Source: Bacteroidota bacterium (GTDB taxonomy: Bacteria > Bacteroidota > Ignavibacteria > Ignavibacteriales > Melioribacteraceae). From it: a DNA stretch of 42,714 nucleotides. Location of the stretch: positions 1-42,714 of the forward strand of contig JAJRZB010000449.1 in the NCBI GenBank assembly GCA_024275455.1. Reading direction: 5' to 3'. Below are positions 18,483 through 25,701 of this stretch, piece after piece (within the stretch, counting starts at the first letter, position 1; the number at the start of each line of letters is the position of its first letter). Both the position numbers and the translations under genes were made by a program. A model generated the notes under the pieces. It did not search any database and had not been told where the DNA came from. It was given only the letters and a program-made list of their open reading frames with translations.

Positions 18483-19762
18483 ATGCCTAAATTAGCAATT
18501 AATGGCGGAAGTCCGGTTAGAGATATAAAAAGTAACCCTTGGCCGGCTTGGCCCATTTGGGATGAGAATGAAGAAGAAGCTTTGATGTCGGTTCTACATA
18601 GTGGAGTGTGGTCTTATAATGGTCCTAAAGAAACAGAATTCAATAGATTATTTGCAGAGTTTACCGGTACAAAATATTCTATATGTGCTGCTAATGGTAC
18701 GGTAACCTTGCAGCTTGCACTAGAGGCTTTGGGAATTGGATTAGGAGATGAAGTTGTTTTACCAGGAATAACTTGGCAAGCAACTGCAGCAACAGTTATT
18801 GATGTTAATGCTACTCCAATACTTGTAGATGTTTGTGAAGATACATGGTGTATTAATCCCGATGAAATTGTGAAAGCGATAACCCCTAGAACAAAGGCAA
18901 TAATTCCTGTACATCTTTATGGTAACTTTGCCGATATGGATGCAATAATGGAAATTGCGAAGAAGCATAACTTAGCTGTAATTGAAGATTGTGCACATAA
19001 ACACGGTGGTGAATGGAACGGTAGAAAAGCCGGAAGTATTGGAGATGTTGGGAGTTTCAGTTTCCAGCTATCTAAACATTTAACTGCCGGTGAAGGGGAG
19101 CGCTAACAACGAATAATAGTGAGTTAGCAGAAAAACTTGACGCACTAAGAAATTGTGGTCGCAGACCGGAAGGTGAAGAATATATAGATGTTGATAAAGG
19201 TGCCGGAGTTTATGGGGATGAAGGTAATTTTATTCAATCCGGAAATTATAGGATTACAGAATTTCAAGCAGCAATTTTAGTTGAAGGCTTAAAAAGATTA
19301 CCGGAGCAAAATAAAATTCGCGATGAAAATGGGATTTATATAAATTCATTGTTGAAAGAATTACCTGGAATCCTTCCTATGCGAAGAGATGAAAGGGAAA
19401 CAAAGGAAGCATATTTTAATTTTTCCTTCAGGTATAAGAAAAATGAATTTAAGAATCTTTCCGTTGAAAAATTTAGAGGAGCTCTAACTGCTGAACTTGG
19501 TATATCTGCCGAACCTTCGTACGAACCTCTTAACATGGCTTCTCTCTATGTTCCGTTAACTAAACCGGCAAGACATAAACTAAATGACCGATATTGGGAA
19601 GATATTAATCCGGCTAGATTTAGTTTGCCTGTTTGTGAACAAATATTTAAAGAAGAATCTGTTTGTTTGCATCATAAAGTATTAATGGGTTCGAAAAAAG
19701 ATATGAAACTAATAGTTGATGCGATAAAAAAAATATATGATAATGTTGAAGAATTGATGTAA
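18483..19762 (+). pseudogene. DegT/DnrJ/EryC1-family aminotransferase, split by a -1 shift
   Basis: ORF-track entries 18483-19106 and 19349-19762 are in adjacent frames and, with the stretch between, form a protein of about 426 residues. Homology runs LAINGGSPVR, then ANGTVTLQLALEALGIG, VIEDCAHKHGGEWNG and SFQLSKHLTAGEG, where the Lys forms the PLP Schiff base, then breaks. One extra G in GGGG (19095-19098) restores GEGGALTTNNSELAEKLDALRNCG and the rest to YDNVEELM. The family transfers an amino group to keto-sugars using PLP. The start ATG has a strong ribosome site, GGGAGG (18470-18475). Neighbours (Gfo/Idh oxidoreductase and ROK kinase) suggest sugar or amino-sugar conversion; oxidation by the Gfo/Idh enzyme could supply the keto-sugar. 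Substrate is not known. Confidence 0.85.
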
Positions 19763-19797
19763 AGTTTTATAAAAACCAATTATAAATTTTTAATAAA

Positions 19798-20802
19798 ATG
19801 AAAAGAATAAAAATAGCTTTAATAGGTTGCGGTTTTATTGCTGATTATCATGCAAGAGGATTACAATTATTGGATGATGTAGAAATTGCTGCGGTTGTCG
19901 GATTACCTTTGGAATCTGCGAAACTATTTGCAGAAAAATATAATATCCCGGATTTTACAACAGATTATTCCGATGTATTAGTTAGAAAGGATATTGATGG
20001 AGTAATAATAGGAACTCCGAATAAATTCCATGCTCCTTATGCAATAGAATTTATGAAAAACGGAAAAGATGTTTTTCTTGAAAAGCCAATGGCAATGAAC
20101 TCTATTGAGGGCGAAAATGTTATAAATGTTGCTGAAGAAAACAACAGAATTGTTATGGTTGGACATATGTGGCGTTTTGATGAAGAAACAAAATTTATTA
20201 GGGATTTAGTTCTATCCGGGAAAATAGGGAATATTGTAAAGACAAAAGGTTACGGAATACACGAAAATTGGGGACCTGAAGGTTGGTTTACTAAAAAGGA
20301 AATTGCCGGAGGAGGTGCGTTAGCTGATATGGGCGTTCATGCTATTGACACAGTAAGATTTATACTTGGTGATCCGAAGCCAAAAGAAGTTTATGCTAAA
20401 ATTGGTACTTATTATGGGGATTATGATGTTGATGATACAGGGATTATTATGATTACATGGGATAACGGAACAACATCTATTATAGAAAGCGGTTGGTGGC
20501 ATCCGCATATGGATGGTCCTGAAGCGAGTACACAATTATTTGGAACTAAGGGATACGCAGCTCTTTTTCCAACTAAAGTTAAATTCACTCCAAATAATGA
20601 TTTACAAGAAATTAAAATTCCTAAATTCAATAAAACTGAACATTGCGACCAATCAATTTATTCAAACCAAATGGCTCATTTTATAAATTGCATAAAAACA
20701 AGGAATACTCCTTCACCTGGTTTTAAAGAAGGGCAAACAGTTTTAAAAATAGTTGATGCTGCGTATAAATCCGCTGAAATTGGATCTGTTATAAGTTTAT
20801 AA
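19798..20802 (+). CDS. Gfo/Idh/MocA-family oxidoreductase
   Basis: A 334-residue NAD(P)-dependent sugar or cyclitol dehydrogenase. The N-terminal Rossmann fold has the fingerprint ALIGCGFIADYHARGL, followed by GTPNKFHAPYAIEFMKNGKDVFLEKPMAM with the catalytic-region EKP. The C-terminal sheet domain has MWRFDEETKFIRDLV and GGGALADMGVHAIDTVRFILGDPKP, with the conserved Asp and His (DMGVHAID). It has no signal sequence and is intact. It follows the DegT gene by 35 bases and ends 16 bases before the ROK gene, so it belongs to the same operon. Members oxidise a secondary alcohol of a sugar, its acid or its phosphate; the actual substrate is not visible from sequence. Confidence 0.9.
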   Translation: MKRIKIALIGCGFIADYHARGLQLLDDVEIAAVVGLPLESAKLFAEKYNIPDFTTDYSDVLVRKDIDGVIIGTPNKFHAPYAIEFMKNGKDVFLEKPMAMNSIEGENVINVAEENNRIVMVGHMWRFDEETKFIRDLVLSGKIGNIVKTKGYGIHENWGPEGWFTKKEIAGGGALADMGVHAIDTVRFILGDPKPKEVYAKIGTYYGDYDVDDTGIIMITWDNGTTSIIESGWWHPHMDGPEASTQLFGTKGYAALFPTKVKFTPNNDLQEIKIPKFNKTEHCDQSIYSNQMAHFINCIKTRNTPSPGFKEGQTVLKIVDAAYKSAEIGSVISL

Positions 20803-20818
20803 AAATATTGGAGTTATT

Positions 20819-21661
20819 TTGAAGAATAAACAAATAATTGGGATTGATTTAGGCGGGACAAATATTAGACTTGGTTTAATAGAAGAAAATAGAATTTTAA
20901 GACTAATTTCTAAAAGAATTTCTTCCCAAGAAAATCAAAAAGTTATAATTGATGAAATAATTGAATCTATTTCCGAAATATTCAATGAGAATGTTCAAGG
21001 AATTGGCATTGGTGTGCCGAGTATTGTCGATATTGAAAGAGGAATAGTTTTCGAAGTTCATAACATTCCCTCTTGGCGAAAAGTACATCTTAAAGAAATT
21101 ATTGAAAATCAATTTAAAGTTTCTGTTAAAATAAATAATGATGTTAACTGTTTTGTTTTAGGGGAAAAATATTTTGGTAAAGGGAAGGGTTTTCATAATA
21201 TTGTTGGCTTAGCTTTAGGAACCGGGTTAGGTGGAGGCATTATAATAGATGGAAAATTATATTCGGGCAAAAATTGTGGTGCCGGAGAATTTGGGTTGAT
21301 AACATACAAAGATAAGAATTACGAATTTTATTGCAGCGGACAATATTTTAAAGAAGTACATAGGAAAATAGGTGAGGACGTTTTAAAAGAAGCGGAATCT
21401 GGCTTAAATACTTCATTACAAATATTAGATGAGTTTGGTAAACATATTGGGAATCTTATAAATTCATTAATGTATGCCCTGAATCCGGAAATAGTAATAC
21501 TGGGTGGTTCTGTAAGCAAAGCATATCCTTATTTCAAACAAAGTATGATGAAAACGTTAAAAAATCAACATGAGTTTAAAACCCAGTTAAATGATATTAG
21601 AATTGAAAACTCGGATTTGAAACAAGCAGCAGTATTAGGAGCAGCTAAGTTATTTGGCTAA
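20819..21661 (+). CDS. ROK-family sugar kinase
   Basis: A 280-residue ROK protein without a DNA-binding domain, so a kinase rather than a repressor. It has the phosphate-binding DLGGTNIRLGL, the GIGVPSIVD motif, catalytic Asp in NNDVNCFVLGE, and LGTGLGGGIIIDGKLYSGKNCGAGEFG. ROK glucokinases and N-acetylhexosamine kinases usually have a zinc-binding CxCGxxGC; here only EFYCSGQYF is seen at that place, so a structural zinc is doubtful, as in some Bacteroidota members. The start is TTG at 20819 with the ribosome site TTGGAG about 5 bases before it. It is the last gene of the operon that begins at gmhA, and probably phosphorylates a hexose released by the GH2 enzyme. Confidence 0.88.
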   Translation: MKNKQIIGIDLGGTNIRLGLIEENRILRLISKRISSQENQKVIIDEIIESISEIFNENVQGIGIGVPSIVDIERGIVFEVHNIPSWRKVHLKEIIENQFKVSVKINNDVNCFVLGEKYFGKGKGFHNIVGLALGTGLGGGIIIDGKLYSGKNCGAGEFGLITYKDKNYEFYCSGQYFKEVHRKIGEDVLKEAESGLNTSLQILDEFGKHIGNLINSLMYALNPEIVILGGSVSKAYPYFKQSMMKTLKNQHEFKTQLNDIRIENSDLKQAAVLGAAKLFG

Positions 21662-21752
21662 CATACTTGAATGTTTTATTCTCAAAAGTATAAATAAACA
21701 CATTATTGAATTATTATTTAAGAGGCAAGTCCAAAATGTTATAATTTTTCGC

Positions 21753-21781
21753 TTGACAAATTATAATATTATTGTTAATGT
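21753..21781 (+). promoter_or_regulatory. Candidate promoter for the repeat-containing surface protein
   Basis: A perfect TTGACA (21753-21758) is followed at 17 bases by TAATGT (21776-21781), a weak -10. The putative operator 3 begins nine bases after that, so a repressor bound there would cover the start of transcription. TATAAT at 21762-21767 is too close to TTGACA to pair with it. Confidence 0.45.
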
Positions 21782-21789
21782 TGAGTTAC

Positions 21790-21801
21790 GCAATCGTTTG
21801 C
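21790..21801. promoter_or_regulatory. Putative LacI-family operator 3 (surface-protein side)
   Basis: GCAATCGTTTGC is the best of the three sites, with a central CG and inverted halves apart from one central pair. It lies 137 bases before the ATG at 21939 and overlaps the expected transcription start. It ties the envelope block to the same regulator as the sugar operon. Confidence 0.7.
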
Positions 21802-21938
21802 ACTAAGCAAATTTTATTCTGTATATTAAATAATACCTGAATATGAATTGGTTAATCTCACTTAAAGTATCTTTTCCTTCTCTTCTTACAAATATATTAA
21901 TCTCAAGAATATATCACTTTTCACAAAATGGAGGTAAC

Positions 21939-24017
21939 ATGAAAAAAACAGTGCACTTTTTATTTTTAGCACTATTTGTTTTGTCATTTTCTACATCATA
22001 TGCTCAAATAATGATGGATGGAGATGATGCTGATTGGGCAGATGTTCCGGTACTGTTCAATGCACCAAATAACGAAGATGGTGTTTTCCCTACAGAAGTT
22101 GGGGCTGTAGTTAACGATATAGTAGACATTAAGGAAGCCAAAGCTGTTGTTGTTGGCGATGTAATCTATGGATTACTTCGTTTTTGGGGCGGTCCTGCTT
22201 GGCCAAATAATGCCTATCAAAATGATCATGATGGTACAATATATCCTGAATCAAGAGGTTATTATCATTTCTTATTTGATTTAGATAATGATGTAACTAC
22301 CGGTTGGAATACAGCTTGGTACGAAGCTCATTATACTCCAGTTGGATATCTACAAAGTCTTGCTGTTGAAGGACAAGAACCAATTGGTGCTGAAGTAATG
22401 CAAGAATGGGGTGCTAGAACTAATGATGCCTGGAAACAACAAAATGAAGGTGCATCATATATTAGGAATCTTGATCACTGGGCTGCTGATTATTCCGAAT
22501 ATAACGGTGAAACAGATTTAGGTAGTGATTATGAAATTTTTAATATTACTGTTCCTAATGCTGATTCAGCAAAAATGATGATGTGGGAAGGTTCCGCAAA
22601 AATAAATAGCAGTGATGATGCAACTCTTGTTAGTGATATGTATTCTTATTGGGTTGGCCATGCTTGGGGAAACGATTTCCTTGAATTTGGATTAGAATGG
22701 ACTCCTATTAGAAAATATTATGCTAACAAAGGTATTAGTTATTTAAATCCTGGTGATGTTATTGGTGTTTGTGGTATGACTGAAACTCCAATTGATGACT
22801 GGGCAGTTGACATGACAACTCGCGGTGAAATAACTTTACCAACCGAGATGCCAATGCGTCCTGACGAATTTTCATTTGATGGTGATGAATCTGATTGGGC
22901 AGAAATGCCGGTATTAATCAGTGCCCCAAATAATGAGGATGGTGTATTCCCAACTGAAGTTGGTGCAGTAGTTAACGATATAGTAGATATTAAAGAAGTT
23001 AAAGGTAAAATTGATGCTGAAAATGTTTATTGGTATCTAAAATTCTGGGGTGGTCCAGCTTGGCCGAATAATGCTTACCAGAATGACCATGACGGTACAA
23101 TCTATAATGAATCTAGAGGATATTATCATATTTTAATGGATATCGATAATGATCTTACTACCGGTTGGAATACAGCTTGGTATGAAGCACACTATACTCC
23201 TGTTGGTTATTTACAAAGTCTTGCTGTTGAAGGACAAGATCCAATTGGTGCAGAAGTTATGTTAGAGTGGGGTGCCAGAACAAATGATGATTGGAAAGTG
23301 GCTAATGAGGGTGCTTCTCCAATTAGAAATTTAGATTATTGGGCTGCTGATTATTCTGAATACAATGGTGAAACAGATCTTGGTAGTGATTATGAAATAT
23401 ACAATTATGAAGTTATGGATAAAGACAGCACTACTGTTATGCATCATGATGGTCTCTTATTAAATAACTCAAGTGATGACCCAACAACAATGGATGGACA
23501 ACCGGATTGGATGGCACATAGTTGGGGTAATGATTTCTTAGAAGTTGGAATGTCTTTGCGTACATTAAGAAATTATTTCAAAACTAAAACCGGTATGGAT
23601 TATTTTAATGAAGGTGACGTTATTGGTATTTGCGGTATGACTGAAACTCCAATTGATGATTGGGCCGTTGATATGACAACAAGAGGTGAATTTAGTATTG
23701 TAACTGGAATTAATGACAACAGAAGTAACGTTGTTGCTGATAAATTTACTCTCGGTAATAATTATCCTAATCCATTTAACCCTTCTACAAATATCAGTTT
23801 TACAGTTACTAAATTAGCTAAAGTTTCTTTAGTTATTTATAATACTTTAGGTCAGAAAGTAAGAACTTTAATGGATAATAAAGAATTATCAGGAAATCAA
23901 TCAACAGTTTGGAATGGTAAAAATGATTTTGGAAGCAGTGTTCCAAGTGGTGTTTATTATTATAGAATGGAATCAGGCTCAAATTCAATTACAAAAAGTA
24001 TGGTCTTGTTAAAATAG
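21939..24017 (+). CDS. Surface protein with two 287-residue repeats and T9SS sorting domain
   Basis: The start is ATG 21939 after a GGAGG ribosome site, not 21843 as in the ORF track; the 692-residue product then begins with a clean signal peptide (MKKTVHFLFLALFVLSFSTSYAQ). The body consists of two near-identical modules (about residues 26-297 and 313-584), each starting DGDxxDWAxxPVL and containing RGYYHxLxDxDND and TTGWNTAWYEAHYTPVGYLQS. A C-terminal T9SS domain follows, with YPNPFNPS, IYNTLGQKV and SGVYYYRM. The DGD-x-DW opening and all-beta look resemble the CBM9-like/DOMON-like glycan-binding modules, and the same opening is seen in the 37.6-kb protein. It is therefore probably an exported glycan-binding protein anchored on the surface by the T9SS. 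I cannot name a family with certainty. An operator-like site lies upstream. Confidence 0.85.
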   Translation: MKKTVHFLFLALFVLSFSTSYAQIMMDGDDADWADVPVLFNAPNNEDGVFPTEVGAVVNDIVDIKEAKAVVVGDVIYGLLRFWGGPAWPNNAYQNDHDGTIYPESRGYYHFLFDLDNDVTTGWNTAWYEAHYTPVGYLQSLAVEGQEPIGAEVMQEWGARTNDAWKQQNEGASYIRNLDHWAADYSEYNGETDLGSDYEIFNITVPNADSAKMMMWEGSAKINSSDDATLVSDMYSYWVGHAWGNDFLEFGLEWTPIRKYYANKGISYLNPGDVIGVCGMTETPIDDWAVDMTTRGEITLPTEMPMRPDEFSFDGDESDWAEMPVLISAPNNEDGVFPTEVGAVVNDIVDIKEVKGKIDAENVYWYLKFWGGPAWPNNAYQNDHDGTIYNESRGYYHILMDIDNDLTTGWNTAWYEAHYTPVGYLQSLAVEGQDPIGAEVMLEWGARTNDDWKVANEGASPIRNLDYWAADYSEYNGETDLGSDYEIYNYEVMDKDSTTVMHHDGLLLNNSSDDPTTMDGQPDWMAHSWGNDFLEVGMSLRTLRNYFKTKTGMDYFNEGDVIGICGMTETPIDDWAVDMTTRGEFSIVTGINDNRSNVVADKFTLGNNYPNPFNPSTNISFTVTKLAKVSLVIYNTLGQKVRTLMDNKELSGNQSTVWNGKNDFGSSVPSGVYYYRMESGSNSITKSMVLLK
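22014..22829 (+). repeat. Internal repeat copy 1 (816 bases, period 861)
   Basis: Copy 1 of a tandem in-frame repeat. Corresponding points at its start (GATTGGG at 22032 and 22893) and end (ACAAC at 22815 and 23676) are both exactly 861 bases apart, so no net insertion or deletion separates the copies. Much of the protein is identical, such as PVGYLQSLAVEGQ in both. Confidence 0.9.
22875..23690 (+). repeat. Internal repeat copy 2 (816 bases)
   Basis: Copy 2 of the tandem module, with the same endpoints offset by 861 bases. Differences cluster in the last third (TVMHHDGLLLNNSSDD against AKMMMWEGSAKINSSDD), while the central TTGWNTAWYEAHYTP and GMTETPIDDWAVDMTTRGE blocks are unchanged. Confidence 0.9.
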
Positions 24018-24035
24018 GTCCTGTGTGGTTAGTGA

Positions 24036-24073
24036 ATATATATGGGGAATAAACTTTTGTTCCCCATATCTAT
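24036..24073. terminator. Hairpin after the repeat protein gene, probable terminator
   Basis: ATATGGGGAA (24040-24049) and TTCCCCATAT (24060-24069) form a perfect ten-pair stem with a ten-base loop, and the stem extends by ATA/TAT across one mismatch. It begins 19 bases after the stop. The T-run after it (GGTTTTT) is some bases away, so it may work as a mild terminator or protect the mRNA end. It would uncouple expression of the surface protein from the receptor operon. Confidence 0.6.
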
Positions 24074-24227
24074 ATTAGTTGGTTTTTAATATTAAAAAAA
24101 CGATGTTTTAAAATATGTTTGCTATTATTTTTTTAATTTCTGAGAATTATTAAAAGAATAGTAATAAATACATCTATCTAAAAGAGTTAAATTGATTAGT
24201 GATAAATTTTGAAACTTAGTAGGTTTT

Positions 24228-25646
24228 ATGACTTTTAATTCTTATCTGAAATATTTTGGATTACTTTTATTAACTGGTATTTTTTTGTTTGGATGCTCAG
24301 AATCAAAAGAGAATAGTGAATTAGCATCTTTTAAAAATGGGCATGTTTTAACCAATGAATACATAGATCATTTCTTACTCAGTTCAAAATATAAACCTGA
24401 CAAATTGCCAACCGAAGAAAACCTGAAAGAAATAGTTCTAAAAAAGGCTCTTGAAAAAATGGCAGTTCAAGAAGCAGAAAGTATGAATATTGATAAAGAC
24501 TCTCTTTATCAATACGTTATTCAAAATAATGAACGTAGATTACTCTATCAAAATTATGTGCAGTCCGAAATCACACCGACGGTTATTACAGATAGTTTAG
24601 TACAAAAATTTTATTCGGAATTTTCTCCACAATATCGAATGAAATACATTATGCGTCCTTTTTTGAAAAATTCTACGGAAGAATTTTTAAATTCACAAAA
24701 GAAAAAAATTGAAGAAGCATATAAACGTTTAAAAAACGGAGATAAATTTGAAGATATAACTCAAAAATATTCCCAGGATATTTCATCTAATAAAAAAGGT
24801 GGTGATATAGGCTGGATGATTAGGGAATCTATGGGTGATGAAGCTTTAAGAGAAGTTTATGATACTTTAACTCAATATACATATTCAAAACCTTTTAAGG
24901 GGTACGGCGGTTATTATATTTTATACAAAGGTAAAAAAAGAGAAGTTAGTGTGCCACCGTTTGAAAATATAAAACAACAAATTTGGAAAACTTTATACCA
25001 AAGTAGAAAAATCTTTATAGAAAATGCGATTGACAGAAGATTTAAGGAATTATCCAAAAAATATCATTATCAAGAATTTAGTGATATAGTAACAAAATTA
25101 CTTAAAAAAGCCGGAAGTAATAAGAACAAACCGAAGACAACAACACTTAATTTCGGAAATCTTAACAATAATGATAAAGCAACAATAATTGCTAAATATG
25201 ACGGCGGTGTTATTACGGTAAAAGATTTATTTGCTGATCGAAAAAGGTCTCCAACAAATGAAATTGAATTTTTTAATAGATTTAAAAGTATTTCGCGTCA
25301 ACATTTACTATCCAAACATGCCAAAGAATTAAATCTCCAGAATGTTGGTGCTTTGAAAGAACAGCTTAATAATATGAAGACTTCACTTTTAAGGACAATT
25401 CTTTATCAAAGAGTTGTTAAAGATAAAGTATTAGAACTGCTTTCGGAAAATAAAGATCTTAAAGGTGAAGAGAAAATAAGAAAAAGAAGCGAATATGAAA
25501 ACAGCCTAAGAACAGAGTTTGAAAATAAGTTGAAAATCAAGTATGAATTTAGATTCGAAACAAAAAACTTTAAAAAAGCATTAGAAATAGCATTGCAAAA
25601 AAAGAAATTACAAAATTCAGAATTAGATAAGAAAAAGAAAAATTAA
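24228..25646 (+). CDS. Parvulin-type peptidyl-prolyl isomerase lipoprotein, SurA-like
   Basis: A 472-residue lipoprotein with a lipobox LFGC (Cys23). The N-terminal region is SurA/PrsA-like and helical. A parvulin domain spans about residues 142-240: it contains the helix EEAYKRLKNGDKFEDITQKYS and the KKGGDIGWMI loop typical of rotamases of this family. The C-terminus is strongly basic (LQKKKLQNSELDKKKKN). It would help fold outer-membrane proteins in the periplasm. It lies directly before the TonB-dependent receptor gene, and a second SurA-like lipoprotein follows the block, so dedicated folding helpers for the receptor and the large exported protein are likely. Whether the isomerase is active cannot be judged from sequence. 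Confidence 0.83.
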   Translation: MTFNSYLKYFGLLLLTGIFLFGCSESKENSELASFKNGHVLTNEYIDHFLLSSKYKPDKLPTEENLKEIVLKKALEKMAVQEAESMNIDKDSLYQYVIQNNERRLLYQNYVQSEITPTVITDSLVQKFYSEFSPQYRMKYIMRPFLKNSTEEFLNSQKKKIEEAYKRLKNGDKFEDITQKYSQDISSNKKGGDIGWMIRESMGDEALREVYDTLTQYTYSKPFKGYGGYYILYKGKKREVSVPPFENIKQQIWKTLYQSRKIFIENAIDRRFKELSKKYHYQEFSDIVTKLLKKAGSNKNKPKTTTLNFGNLNNNDKATIIAKYDGGVITVKDLFADRKRSPTNEIEFFNRFKSISRQHLLSKHAKELNLQNVGALKEQLNNMKTSLLRTILYQRVVKDKVLELLSENKDLKGEEKIRKRSEYENSLRTEFENKLKIKYEFRFETKNFKKALEIALQKKKLQNSELDKKKKN

Positions 25647-25701
25647 AATAGATTTAACATGAATTTTTCACATTCAAAATTTGAGATAAATAATAGGTTT
25701 G

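Noticed and set aside
21843-21938. N-terminal extension of the repeat protein in the ORF track
   Set aside because: The ATG at 21939 has a GGAGG ribosome site and begins a typical signal peptide; the 32 extra residues would mask it.
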